DNA from: Verrucomicrobiota bacterium
GTDB lineage: Bacteria > Verrucomicrobiota > Kiritimatiellia > CAJWTS01
Length of the DNA: 57,333 nucleotides
Assembly: GCA_027623315.1 (NCBI GenBank)
Contig: JAQBYD010000021.1
Span: 1 to 57,333, forward strand
Direction of reading: 5' to 3'
A program made the position numbers and the translations under genes. Shown here piece by piece: positions 8,335-16,990 of this stretch (its first letter is position 1; each line of letters opens with the position of its first letter). The notes beneath the pieces are model-generated. The model was not told the origin of the DNA, did no database searches, and saw nothing but the letters and a program-made list of their open reading frames with translations.

Positions 8335-8646
8335 ATGTCAGCGAATCAGAAACCCTCCGGCAGCTGCCCGCTCTCCCAGCGGGAGATCATCGAGAAGTAC
8401 TTTATGGAGAATCGATCGAAGATTCTCGATATCGCCGCCTTTCTCGACCGGCTCGATCGCGCGACTGAGAAGAATGCCGAGGATGATTTCCGATATAATG
8501 CGTTTCGCGCGGCGCTCGAAAGACTTCTCGCGGACGGCCCCGCGCGAGTGAAGGACATTCAGATGCTCTTGAGTGACCCGAATACGGAGTTGCTGGACGA
8601 GCGTGATCAGCAGCATGCTGATGGAGCGAATCGGAATCGGTCTTAG
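8335..8646 (+). CDS. Small hypothetical helical protein
   Basis: I do not recognise a named family. The 103-residue product is soluble and probably all helical. A polar N-terminus with one Cys is followed by a core from about residue 15 to 80 (SQREIIEKYFMENRSKI, then AAFLDRLDRATEKNAEDDFR) and a hydrophilic tail. Codon use looks like its neighbours and the core has the regular i, i+3/4 hydrophobic spacing of a folded helix bundle, so I take it as real. No strong ribosome binding site is visible before the ATG. It lies between two palindromic elements and just upstream of the EboB-like hydrolase, which may be its functional partner. Confidence 0.62.
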   Translation: MSANQKPSGSCPLSQREIIEKYFMENRSKILDIAAFLDRLDRATEKNAEDDFRYNAFRAALERLLADGPARVKDIQMLLSDPNTELLDERDQQHADGANRNRS

Positions 8647-8672
8647 GTGAAAGAGGATTGAGATATGGACCC

Positions 8673-8742
8673 GGCGGTCGAGGACGCCCGCCCTCCAGTT
8701 GGTTGGACCCGCGACCATGGAGGGCGGATGTCCTCAGCCGCC
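8673..8742. repeat. Intergenic inverted repeat (palindromic element B)
   Basis: The left arm 8673-8697 (GGCGG, spacer, GAGGACGCCCGCCCTCCA) pairs with the right arm 8718-8742 (TGGAGGGCGGATGTCCTC, spacer, CCGCC) around a 20-base loop, with two mismatches in the inner 18-base stem. The element ends 10 bases before the EboB-like start codon, so the hairpin could affect its translation. It looks like a dispersed REP-type element. Confidence 0.68.
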
Positions 8743-8752
8743 TAGCGAGCGT

Positions 8753-9556
8753 ATGAACTTTATCGACCCACATGTACACATGGTCTCACGCAGCACCGAC
8801 GACTATGAAGCTATGGCGATGGCTGGATGCGTCGCATTGTCAGAGCCGGCTTTCTGGGCCGGATATGATCGCTCCTCGGCGGCGGTCTTCTACGACTACT
8901 TCGATCACATAACAAAGTTTGAGCCTGCACGTGCCGCGGACTATGGAATCAAGCACTATGCGTGGCTTTGTCTCAACCCGAAGGAAGGCGAAGATCCGGA
9001 GCTTCTGCGGGAGGTGCTGGCTTTTATCCCGGAGTTTCTTGAGCGACCCAATGCGGTGGGTATCGGTGAAATCGGGCTCAACCGTGTCACGAAGCTGGAG
9101 ATGGACGGATTTATCGCCCACGTTGAACTGGCCATGCAGCACAACCAACTCATCCTGATTCACACTCCGCACCTCGAAGACAAGTACAAGGGGACACTCC
9201 GGATCGTCGAGGCGCTGAAGAGTGACTCGCGTGTCGATCCGACTCGTGTGTTGATCGATCATGCCGAGGAGCACACCATCGGCATGATCCGGGATGCCGG
9301 ATTCTGGACGGGTCTGACCTTGTATCCGCAGACCAAAATGGCCATGGACCGTGCCGTCGACATCGTCGAGCAGTACGGGACCGAGAGGTTGTGCGTGAAT
9401 TCCGCCTGCGACTGGGGCCCCAGCGTCCCCCTCGCGGTGCCGCAGTTCCGCATGGCGATGCGTCGTCGCGGGCATGCGGACGAGCTTATCGAACAGATCA
9501 CCTTCAAGAACCCCGCCGCGTTTCTCGGTCAGTCACCGAAGTTCAATTTGGCCTGA
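8753..9556 (+). CDS. TatD-family metal-dependent hydrolase, EboB-like
   Basis: The 267-residue protein is an amidohydrolase-fold TIM barrel. Metal ligands are visible as HVH (7-9), the Glu in VGIGEIGLN, His in LIHTPH, His in LIDHAEEH and the C-terminal Asp in NSACDWG. The opening [18 protein letters not shown] and the segment [12 protein letters not shown] match my memory of EboB, the TatD-like protein of Ebo (eustigmatophyte/bacterial operon) clusters, better than generic TatD DNases. The other ebo genes (UbiA-like, dehydroquinate-synthase-like and so on) are not in this window. I placed the start at the ATG directly before FIDPHVH, not the upstream GTG, because the upstream 18 codons read through the right arm of palindrome B. 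Confidence 0.8.
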   Translation: MNFIDPHVHMVSRSTDDYEAMAMAGCVALSEPAFWAGYDRSSAAVFYDYFDHITKFEPARAADYGIKHYAWLCLNPKEGEDPELLREVLAFIPEFLERPNAVGIGEIGLNRVTKLEMDGFIAHVELAMQHNQLILIHTPHLEDKYKGTLRIVEALKSDSRVDPTRVLIDHAEEHTIGMIRDAGFWTGLTLYPQTKMAMDRAVDIVEQYGTERLCVNSACDWGPSVPLAVPQFRMAMRRRGHADELIEQITFKNPAAFLGQSPKFNLA

Positions 9557-9893
9557 CGAGGTGCATAGCGGCGCCTTTCCCGAGCAGCAACACATTGTCG
9601 AATCCAAGCCCGAGGTGCTCGACGAGTTCCTTAGGATGCTTGAGAGCGCGTGAGCAGGTGAGGCTCCGTGTCGGAGCTGCGCGGGCGAGCCCCTGTTGTC
9701 CGATAAGAACGCCCTGAGCGTTGGTTGAGTACTAGAAACAGGTCACGTCACCCACCCCGGGGAGCGATCACTCGACCGGACCCCCTGAAACGAGTCCAGC
9801 AGGAAGACGGTCATTGCGCCTGGTCCAGCCCGGTATGGACATTACCGACCCGAGTGCAGTAGATTCCGATGGGTAGATACGAACCGCACTAAC
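9557..9893. other. 337-base intergenic region between EboB-like and PhyH genes
   Basis: Apart from the possible sulfatase remnant at its left end, I see no gene here. Two short perfect hairpins occur in the middle: GCTCCG-TGT-CGGAGC and AACGC-CCTGA-GCGTT. Neither has a U tract. No clear promoter was found for the PhyH gene. Confidence 0.5.
9561..9653 (+). pseudogene. Possible C-terminal remnant of a sulfatase-like gene
   Basis: Directly after the EboB-like stop, an open frame reads PEQQHIVESKPEVLDEFLRM and ends with a TGA at 9651-9653. This resembles the C-terminal tail of arylsulfatases, where a P/G-E-Q-x-N segment and a P-E-V-x-x-x-L-x-x-L helix follow the metal domain. There is no matching sulfatase body upstream, so if the resemblance is real this is a decayed stump. 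It could also be chance. Confidence 0.28.
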
Positions 9894-10655
9894 ATGAAAC
9901 TTTCCGACGAACAACTTGCAGCATATGAGCGCGATGGATACGTCGCCGTCGAAGAACTGCTGGACGAGCAGGCAGTCATGGCATTGCGCGAGCGCCTGCG
10001 CGAGTACACTCACGGTGGGCGGCCGACCGGAGAGCTCAGCGTGCAGATCGAGCCGCGCGTCGAGCGTGGCGAATTGCAGGTCGAGCATCCCGGCGACGGC
10101 GTTCGCAAGATAGACTGCCTGGTTCAATACGACGACCTCTACCGTAAACTCGGCACACATCCCAACATCCTCGGCGTGATTGAGCAGATCCTGGGGCCGG
10201 ACATCAAGTTGTTCCGCAATGCGATGTTGCTCAAGCCGCCGGACGTTGGCTCCGCCAAGGGCATGCACCAGGATTCGCCGTATTGGCCGATCCGCCCGAT
10301 GGAGCTTTGCTCATGCTGGTTCGCGATTGATGACGCCACGACCGAGAACGGCTGCATGGGCGTGATTCCGGGCGGCCACGGGAAGGGCGAGCTACCCCAT
10401 GTTCACGTCACCGACGATTTCGTCGTGCAAGAGGATTGCTATGACACCGATGAAATGGTTCTGGCGCCCTTGCGCGCGGGCGGCGGCCTCTTCTTCCACT
10501 CCCTGCTGCCGCACTATACGGCTCCCAATCGCTCGCAGAACTGGCGGCGAGCGATCGCCCTCTCCTACATGTCCGCGAAGTCGACCTATACGGGTGACAA
10601 CGAGAAGCCCGACTACCTCACCATCCAGGGCCAATCGTTTCCGGGCTGTGTCTGA
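9894..10655 (+). CDS. Phytanoyl-CoA dioxygenase (PhyH) family protein
   Basis: This is a non-haem Fe(II)/2-oxoglutarate-dependent oxygenase of 253 residues with a cupin-like double-stranded beta-helix. The HxD iron ligands are H125 and D127 in GMHQDSPYW, the distal His is in FFHSLLPHYT (H202 or H207), and an Arg in NWRRAIALSY (about 218-219) would bind 2-oxoglutarate. The N-terminal EQLAAYERDGYVAVEELL is the usual opening helix-strand of the family. Substrate is unknown; bacterial members hydroxylate many small molecules. It is a single gene facing dnaE head-on, with a dyad hairpin between the two stops. Confidence 0.88.
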   Translation: MKLSDEQLAAYERDGYVAVEELLDEQAVMALRERLREYTHGGRPTGELSVQIEPRVERGELQVEHPGDGVRKIDCLVQYDDLYRKLGTHPNILGVIEQILGPDIKLFRNAMLLKPPDVGSAKGMHQDSPYWPIRPMELCSCWFAIDDATTENGCMGVIPGGHGKGELPHVHVTDDFVVQEDCYDTDEMVLAPLRAGGGLFFHSLLPHYTAPNRSQNWRRAIALSYMSAKSTYTGDNEKPDYLTIQGQSFPGCV

Positions 10656-10671
10656 TGCCGACCCAATCGAC

Positions 10672-10701
10672 GGCGGACTCACCGTGAAGCGGTGAGACGC
10701 C
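10672..10701. terminator. Dyad hairpin between convergent phyH-like gene and dnaE
   Basis: CTCACCG-TGAAG-CGGTGAG is a perfect 7-base stem, extended outward by GGCG and CGCC with a small bulge. It sits in the 65-base gap between two convergent stop codons and could serve both strands. No U tract is present on either side. Confidence 0.42.
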
Positions 10702-10720
10702 CGTGGACGACTGCTCCAGG

Positions 10721-13700
10721 TCAGGTGCGCTGGTACTGCCGCCGTGACCCGTTGCCGCGCGCGTTGAGGCAGGCCGTCTTGTTCGCGGAGAGGTAGACGC
10801 TGCGCTCGCCCAGAATGCCTTCCACCTCACGGCACAGTTCGCGCGAGGGCAGCACGCTGACGGTGTCGGACGTCGAGAGAAAGACCTTCTCACCCATCGG
10901 GAACTGCACGCAGATCATGACCTTCACGGGTCCCGGATGCAGCGTCAGGGTGTTGCGCACCGTATCGAGCGTGCCGTTCTCAGAGCGCGCCGCGGGAATA
11001 TGGATGCTGACCTGCTTGGTAAAGAGTTTCGGAACATCATCCAGCGCATAAATTTCGCGTGCACGAATTCGCGCCCGTTTGTCGTCCTGGCAATCGTTGT
11101 CGCCGCAGATCATGACCGGCGTCTCCGGCACGAGCAGCGAACCATACGTGCGAAACGGTTCGGGGAAGACGACGATTTCGGCGGTTCCGTCCAACCCTTC
11201 AATCTCGACGATCGCCATCGCCTCCTGGCGCTTGGTGTATCGCTGGGTAACGCTGGAGATGATGCCGCCGACCCGTGTCGGGGTGTTGTCCGGGACCTCG
11301 GCAAGTCCAAGCACGGTGGCCAACTGATACTTCTTGAGGATCTTCTCGTACTTGGAGAGAGGATGGCCGCTCATGTACATGCCGAGGAGCTCTTTCTCAG
11401 CGGACAGGACTTCGCTCTCATGCCAGGCTTCGGCATCGGGGAGTTCCTCGTCGCTAAGGGATGTCGTTGTGTCCTCCGGCATGAGTTCAAAGAGGGAGCT
11501 CTGCCCGGCCTGCCGGTCCCGCATGGAGGCAGAGGCCCGCTGTACGGCGAAGTCGATCCCTGCGAACACACGCGCCCGATGCGCGCCCAGGCCGTCGAAG
11601 GCTCCGCAGCGGGCAAGGCTCTCAATCACTTTGCGGTTCACGACCTGGCTATCAAGGCGAGAGCAGAAGTCCATAAGTCCCAGAAACGCTCCGCCGGCTT
11701 CTCGCTCCTTGACGACGGCTTCGGTGGCCGCCGCTCCGACATTCTTGATGCCCGCGAGACCGAAGCGGACCGCCGACCCTTCGGGGCGAAAGCGCACACG
11801 GCTGTGATTGACGTCCGGCGGCAGCACTTCAAGACCCATGTCCCGGACCTCGTTGATGAACACAACGAGCTTGTCGGAGTTGCCGATGTCGCAGGAGAGC
11901 AGGGCGGACATGAATTCGGCCGGGTAGTGCGCTTTCAGGAACGCCGTCTGGTAGGAGACGATAGCGTAGGCCGCACTGTGAGATTTATTGAAGCCGTAGC
12001 CCGCAAACTCCTCGAGTGTGTCGAAGATGCTCCCGGCCAACTTCTCGTCAATTTGATTTGTCTTCTTACATCCCGCCACGAAGGTCTGGCGCTGGGAGGC
12101 CATTTCGTCCTCCTTCTTCTTGCTCATGGCTCGCCGCAGAATATCGCCCTGGCCAAGCGAGTATCCCGCCAGGACGTTGGCTGTCTTCTGGACCTGTTCC
12201 TGGTAGACCATGACGCCGTAGGTCTCCTTCAAGATGGGCTCCAGCAGCGGGTGGTCGTAGGCGACCTTGGCTTTGCCCAGCTTTCGATTCACATAGTCGT
12301 CGAGCATGTTGATCGGGCCTGGGCGGTACAGTGCGATCATGGCGATCAAGTGCTCGATGCCGGTCACGTCGATGCGGCGCACGAGGTCGCGCATGCCCTG
12401 GCTTTCCAGCTGGAACACGCCGACCGTGTCGCCGCGCCGCAGCAGTTCGTAGGTCTTTTCGTCGGCCATGGGGAGATGCCCGATATCAATATCAACCCCG
12501 TGTATCTCCTTCACCAGTTCCACGGCTTCCTGGATGACGGTCAGCGTTTTCAGGCCGAGGAAATCCATCTTGAGAAGCCCCAGGTCGTTGAGCGGCTCCA
12601 TCGTGTATTGCGTGATCAGTTCGCCGTCCTTGTCGCGCGCGACCGGGATAATCTCGATCAGGGGCTTCTCGCCGATCACAACCCCGGCCGCGTGGGTGCC
12701 GCTGTTACGTGAGAGCCCTTCCATGCGAAAGCCATAGTCAATGATGCGTTTGCTGATGGCGTTGGTGTCGTAATCGCGCTTCAAGTCCGGGCTCGCCTCG
12801 AGCGCCTTGTGCAACGTCATCTTGGGGTCGTCGGGAACCATCTTTGAAAGGCGATCACAATCGGCGTACGGAACTTCCAGCGCGCGGCCGACGTCGCGAA
12901 TGACCGTCTTGGGTCCGAGAGATCCGAACGTGATAATCTGCGCGCAGTTCTCGCGACCGTATTTCTGTTTGACGTAGTCGATCACCTCTTCGCGGCGCTG
13001 CTGGCAGAAGTCGATGTCGAAGTCCGGCGGCGACACGCGTTCCGGATTGAGGAACCGCTCGAAGATCAGGCCGTAGCTGAGTGGGTCGAGCGCCGTGATG
13101 CCGAGTGCGTAGGCCATCAGGCTTCCGGCGCCCGAGCCGCGGCCGGGTCCAACGGGAATCCCATGCTCGCGCGCGTAGCGCACGAAGTCCCAAACCACGA
13201 GGAAGTAGTTCACGAAGCCGGTTGTTTCGATCACGCCCATCTCGTACTCAAAGCGCCGCATGACCTCCCGTTCCTCGTCATTCGCCGGATGATCGGGATC
13301 TCGAATCCCGTACAACGTCTTGATGCCGTCCCGGCAGAGGTGAATCAGGTAGCCGCGCGGCGTTTGTCCTTCCGGGACGTCGAAGGTCGGGAAGTGGGTC
13401 TGGGTGAAGTCGAATTCGAAGTTGCAGCGATCCGCGATGAGCAGCGTATTGCTTATCGCGTCCGGGGCATGCTTGAAGAGTTCGGCCATTTCGACGGCGC
13501 TCTTGAGGTAGAATTCGTGAGGCCCGTAGCGCAGGCGCTTTGGATCGCTCATCACGGTCGAGGTCTGGATGCAGAGCAGCACTTCGTGGGAAAGGCCGTG
13601 GTCACGATCAAGGTAATGGACGTCGTTGGATGCCACGATGGGGAGCCCTGTCTTGCGAACGAGGTCCAGCACTCCCGTGTTGACCTGGCGTTGGGCGCTG

Positions 13701-14251
13701 ATGGAGTGGTCCTGCAGTTCAAGATAGAAGTTGTCTTTGCCAAGGATCTCCGCGTGCTCGCCGGCGGCCTTGAGCGCCGCGCTCTCGTCCTTGTAGAGAA
13801 TGGACTCCGCGACTTCGCCCTTCAGGCATCCCGAGAGGGCGATCAGGCCCTCGGAATGTGCGGCGAGCAGTTCCTTGTCGATACGCGGCTTGTAGTAGAA
13901 GCCTTCGAGGTGACCGTAGGAGACGAGCTTGACCAGGTTCTTGTATCCCGTTTCGTTCTGCGCCAGGAGTACGAGATGGTTGTATGCAGATTGACCACCT
14001 TCGCTGCGCGTGTGGTCGAAGCGACTGCCGTACGACACGTAGACTTCGCAGCCGATGATGGGCTTAATGCCTTTCTTCCTCGCCTGATTGTAGAAGTCGA
14101 TTGCACCGTACATGTTGCCGTGATCGGTGATCGCGAGGGCCTGGTGACCGAGTTTCTCGGCCTGGTCCATGAGCAGGTCGACGCGGCAGGCACCGTCCAG
14201 CAGGCTGTACTGTGTGTGCAGATGCAAGTGGACGAACTGCGGTTTGCTCAT
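10721..14251 (-). CDS. dnaE: DNA polymerase III alpha subunit
   Basis: This is the replicative polymerase catalytic subunit, 1176 residues, the standard DnaE length. The N-terminal PHP domain starts with FVHLHLHTQYSLLDG (HLHTQYS at 10-16). The family-C polymerase core has GPGRGSGAGS (368-377), the catalytic pair in PDFDIDF (409-415, Asp411 and Asp413) and a third Asp at about 563 in LLKMDFLGLKTL. The GYGFNKSHSAAYA segment, a helix-hairpin-helix region, an OB fold (GGIISSVTQRYTKR) and a C-terminal tail follow. No epsilon exonuclease domain is fused, so it is DnaE and not PolC. AGGATG precedes the ATG. It is transcribed alone and diverges from the flavin reductase gene. Confidence 0.97.
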   Translation of the reverse strand: MSKPQFVHLHLHTQYSLLDGACRVDLLMDQAEKLGHQALAITDHGNMYGAIDFYNQARKKGIKPIIGCEVYVSYGSRFDHTRSEGGQSAYNHLVLLAQNETGYKNLVKLVSYGHLEGFYYKPRIDKELLAAHSEGLIALSGCLKGEVAESILYKDESAALKAAGEHAEILGKDNFYLELQDHSISAQRQVNTGVLDLVRKTGLPIVASNDVHYLDRDHGLSHEVLLCIQTSTVMSDPKRLRYGPHEFYLKSAVEMAELFKHAPDAISNTLLIADRCNFEFDFTQTHFPTFDVPEGQTPRGYLIHLCRDGIKTLYGIRDPDHPANDEEREVMRRFEYEMGVIETTGFVNYFLVVWDFVRYAREHGIPVGPGRGSGAGSLMAYALGITALDPLSYGLIFERFLNPERVSPPDFDIDFCQQRREEVIDYVKQKYGRENCAQIITFGSLGPKTVIRDVGRALEVPYADCDRLSKMVPDDPKMTLHKALEASPDLKRDYDTNAISKRIIDYGFRMEGLSRNSGTHAAGVVIGEKPLIEIIPVARDKDGELITQYTMEPLNDLGLLKMDFLGLKTLTVIQEAVELVKEIHGVDIDIGHLPMADEKTYELLRRGDTVGVFQLESQGMRDLVRRIDVTGIEHLIAMIALYRPGPINMLDDYVNRKLGKAKVAYDHPLLEPILKETYGVMVYQEQVQKTANVLAGYSLGQGDILRRAMSKKKEDEMASQRQTFVAGCKKTNQIDEKLAGSIFDTLEEFAGYGFNKSHSAAYAIVSYQTAFLKAHYPAEFMSALLSCDIGNSDKLVVFINEVRDMGLEVLPPDVNHSRVRFRPEGSAVRFGLAGIKNVGAAATEAVVKEREAGGAFLGLMDFCSRLDSQVVNRKVIESLARCGAFDGLGAHRARVFAGIDFAVQRASASMRDRQAGQSSLFELMPEDTTTSLSDEELPDAEAWHESEVLSAEKELLGMYMSGHPLSKYEKILKKYQLATVLGLAEVPDNTPTRVGGIISSVTQRYTKRQEAMAIVEIEGLDGTAEIVVFPEPFRTYGSLLVPETPVMICGDNDCQDDKRARIRAREIYALDDVPKLFTKQVSIHIPAARSENGTLDTVRNTLTLHPGPVKVMICVQFPMGEKVFLSTSDTVSVLPSRELCREVEGILGERSVYLSANKTACLNARGNGSRRQYQRT

Positions 14252-14364
14252 GGTATAAGCATCCTATTCCGTGGCCGAGATCGCGCAAGGCTTTTCTGAA
14301 TCGGCTCGCCCTCTTTCGATGGTGGCTTGACATTACAGCGCGGTGCGCTCGAGACTTCTACGAA

Positions 14365-14844
14365 ATGGATGACAGGGCAAAGAAAAAACTGCTGCGGCAT
14401 ATCCCGTATGGGCTTTATATTATCGGCGTTGGGAGCGGGGATGCAGCACATGCGTTCACCGGAAGTTGGCTGACGCAGGTGTCACGCGTTCCGCCCGTGA
14501 TCGCGCTGGGGATTCGCGAAGCATCCGAATCTCTGCGATTGGCGCGGGAGTCTGAGACGCTGGCGGTGAGTTTTCTCGACAAGGACAGTCGCGGCGTTTT
14601 CGAACATTTCAGTAGGCGATTCGTCGAGGAGAATGAGCGCTTGACGGGAGTTCCTTATCATCCAGCGTCAAACGGCGCGCCCGTTCTGGACGAGGCGATC
14701 GGACATCTTGCGGGTCGGGTGATTGATATTCGGAGCGGCTTCGGCGATCACGCGCTGGTCATCGCGCAGATTACAGACGCGTCGCTCGAGCGCGATATCC
14801 CGCCATTGGTCATGTCCGACACGCCGTGGGGCTATTCTGGCTGA
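14365..14844 (+). CDS. Flavin reductase domain protein (FMN-binding split barrel)
   Basis: The 159-residue protein fits the flavin reductase-like family. Residues 10-20 (IPYGLYIIGVG) replace the usual IPTGVYVVTT opening strand, then come FTGSWLTQVSRVPPVIALGI and SFLDKDSRGVFEHF, the family's FMN-pocket and NFF-like segments. Proteins of this type reduce flavins with NAD(P)H or serve as domains of redox proteins such as high-molecular-weight rubredoxins. I chose the ATG at 14365 because upstream codons run antisense to the dnaE 5' end and lack similarity. No Shine-Dalgarno is obvious. It lies 46 bases before thiH and could share a transcript with it, but a direct link is not evident. Confidence 0.75.
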   Translation: MDDRAKKKLLRHIPYGLYIIGVGSGDAAHAFTGSWLTQVSRVPPVIALGIREASESLRLARESETLAVSFLDKDSRGVFEHFSRRFVEENERLTGVPYHPASNGAPVLDEAIGHLAGRVIDIRSGFGDHALVIAQITDASLERDIPPLVMSDTPWGYSG

Positions 14845-14890
14845 CGTTGACACTCTACGCTGCACGGGCGTAAGGTCTTGTTGAAAGCCT

Positions 14891-16042
14891 GTGAGCGCAA
14901 TCATTACCCAACGTAAGCCCTATAAAGGGAAGGATGTTACGCTGCCGGATTGGCTGGATCCGGCGCCGTGGCTCGAGTCGGTTGCAGGCGCCGACGCATC
15001 GCGCGTCCGCGCCGCGCTCACGTCGGATTCCCCGGATGTAAACGACTTCGCCGCACTGATTTCACCCGCCGCCGGGCCTTTTCTGGACGAAATGGCGCGT
15101 CGCGCACGGACCCTCACCGAGCATCATTTCGGGCGTACGATATCTTTGTATGTCCCGTTGTACCTGGCGGATTATTGCTCCAGTGGATGCATCTACTGCG
15201 GGTTTTCGTCCGACCGGACTCGGCCGCGTCGCAAACTTGGCGCGCAAGACCTGGAGCGCGAGATCAAGGCTCTGCGCGAGATGGGGTTTGACGAAATCCT
15301 GCTTTTGACCGGGGACCGGACGACCGAGGCGGATTTTCGATATCTACGAGACTGTGTGGCGAGCGCAGCATTGAGCTTCAGCACAGTCGCCGTCGAAACC
15401 TTTACCCTGAAAGCCGACGAGTATCGGGGGCTCGTGGAAGCCGGGTGCACATCGGTGGCGCTCTACCAGGAGACCTACGACCCGAAAGCGTATTACCCCC
15501 TGCATCGCTGGGGGCCGAAAGTTCACTACGAGCGACGCCTGATGGGGCCGGAGCTGGCGCTCTCCGCCGGTGTACGCATGATGGGACTCGGCGTGTTGCT
15601 CGGCCTGATCGATCCAGTGTTTGATCTGCTCGCCGTATTTCGACACGCCGCATATCTAAGGCGCAAATTCTGGCAGTGCGGCGTGTCCGTTTCGTTTCCG
15701 CGTATGCGGCCGCAGTTCGGGGATTACGAACCGCCGCATCCAATCGACGATAAAGCGTTTGCGCAGTACATCTTCGCTTTCCGCATCTGCATGCCCGAAA
15801 TCCCGTTGGTTCTCTCGACCCGCGAGAGCGCGCGTTTTCGTGACGGCATTGCGGGCACCGGCATTTCGAAGATGAGTGTGGCGAGCCGGACGACCGTCGG
15901 TGGCTATGCCGACGAGGACGGGCGCGAGTATGGTCAGTTTGATGTCAGCGACGAGCGCGATGTGGATGCATTTTGCGCCGCGCTGCGCGCCGGCGGGTTG
16001 GAGCCTGTCTTTAAGAACGGCGACGCGGCCTATCGGAGCTGA
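14891..16042 (+). CDS. thiH: 2-iminoacetate synthase (radical SAM, thiamine thiazole pathway)
   Basis: ThiH cleaves tyrosine to dehydroglycine (2-iminoacetate), which ThiG condenses into the thiazole of thiamine. The radical SAM cluster motif CSSGCIYC has cysteines 96, 100 and 103. Conserved ThiH blocks follow: VALYQETYDPKAYYPLHRWG, LGVLLGLIDP, SVSFPRMRP, FRICMPEIPLVLSTRES, TVGGYADEDGREYGQF and the terminal GLEPVFKNGD. Length is 383 residues, normal for the family. The start is GTG. thiG, thiS and thiF are not in this window. The cysteine-biosynthetic cysE begins 13 bases downstream with its own AAGGAG, so the pair is probably co-transcribed. Confidence 0.92.
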   Translation: MSAIITQRKPYKGKDVTLPDWLDPAPWLESVAGADASRVRAALTSDSPDVNDFAALISPAAGPFLDEMARRARTLTEHHFGRTISLYVPLYLADYCSSGCIYCGFSSDRTRPRRKLGAQDLEREIKALREMGFDEILLLTGDRTTEADFRYLRDCVASAALSFSTVAVETFTLKADEYRGLVEAGCTSVALYQETYDPKAYYPLHRWGPKVHYERRLMGPELALSAGVRMMGLGVLLGLIDPVFDLLAVFRHAAYLRRKFWQCGVSVSFPRMRPQFGDYEPPHPIDDKAFAQYIFAFRICMPEIPLVLSTRESARFRDGIAGTGISKMSVASRTTVGGYADEDGREYGQFDVSDERDVDAFCAALRAGGLEPVFKNGDAAYRS

Positions 16043-16055
16043 GAAGGAGAACGAC

Positions 16056-16970
16056 GTGTCACTTCATAAATGGCTTGAGGATTCATCAGCGGAGATCGCG
16101 CGGCAGCTGTCCGACGTTCAGAAAGAAATCGAGACACTCGTGCCCGGGCGTGATTTCATCATCGCGGAGTACCCGAATGTTTCGCGTCTTCTCGACGACC
16201 TGATCGCGATCCTGATTCCGGGATACCGCGGGTTCGGGCACAGCGATGGCGAGAGCCATCACATACGGGATCAGATTTCGACCGTCGCCCTGGTCCTGCA
16301 GGAGCAGGTACGCAAGGCGTTCGAATACGAGGACAAGGCCAGGGGTGGGAACGAGGTGGCCGATACGCAGGCACGTGCCGATGACACCGTGCGGCACGTC
16401 TTCGAGTCCCTGGCCTCGGTCAAGCAGGCCATCCGCGAGGATCTTGTCGCCGCTTACGAAGGAGACCCGGCCGCGCTATCGGTGATGGAAATTATTATGA
16501 GCTACCCGTGTGTCATTGCCATCGTGACATACCGGCTTGCGCACCTCCTGTACGAGCGGCACGTGCCGCTGCTTCCACGCATGATGACCGAGCTTGCGCA
16601 CTCCCGCACGGGTATTGACATCAATCCGGGCGCACGGATCGGGCCCGGCTTTTTCATCGACCATGGAACCGGCGTTGTGATCGGCGAAACCTGTGTGATT
16701 GGAAGAAGGGTGAAGCTCTACCAGGGGGTTACGCTGGGAGCGCTCAGTTTTCCGAAGGATGAGCATGGTCGCGTCGTGAAAGGAATCAAGCGCCACCCCA
16801 ACGTCGAGGATAACGTCACGATCTATGCAGGCGCGACGATACTGGGCGGCGAGACCACGATCGGCGCCGGGACGGTGATCGGCGGCAACGTGTGGTTGAC
16901 GCACTCGGTTCCGCCCAACTCGAAGGTCTACAATCAGCAACCGGATCCGTTGATCAAGTCAACGGAGTGA
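16056..16970 (+). CDS. cysE: Serine O-acetyltransferase
   Basis: The enzyme acetylates L-serine from acetyl-CoA, the first step of cysteine synthesis. The 304-residue protein has a long helical N-terminus (about 1-170) and a left-handed parallel beta-helix from about 185: hexapeptide turns in GIDINPGARIGPGFFIDHGT, VIGETCVIGRRVKLYQGVTLGA, then KRHPNVEDNVTIYAGATILG and GAGTVIGGNVWLT. The active-site His lies in FIDHGTG and the acetyl-CoA loop in GIKRHPNVED. The long form resembles the EpsC-type serine acetyltransferases. GTG at 16056 is preceded by AAGGAG, which fixes the start and rejects the longer open frame that reads through the thiH tail. Cysteine sulfur feeds thiamine thiazole assembly, so placement after thiH is sensible. 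Confidence 0.92.
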   Translation: MSLHKWLEDSSAEIARQLSDVQKEIETLVPGRDFIIAEYPNVSRLLDDLIAILIPGYRGFGHSDGESHHIRDQISTVALVLQEQVRKAFEYEDKARGGNEVADTQARADDTVRHVFESLASVKQAIREDLVAAYEGDPAALSVMEIIMSYPCVIAIVTYRLAHLLYERHVPLLPRMMTELAHSRTGIDINPGARIGPGFFIDHGTGVVIGETCVIGRRVKLYQGVTLGALSFPKDEHGRVVKGIKRHPNVEDNVTIYAGATILGGETTIGAGTVIGGNVWLTHSVPPNSKVYNQQPDPLIKSTE

Positions 16971-16990
16971 GATTCAGCCTACCAGGTTTT

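Noticed and set aside
10937..12712. 591-codon open frame on the plus strand
   Set aside because: Antisense to the dnaE core. Its codons mirror the third positions of dnaE and no motif was recognised.
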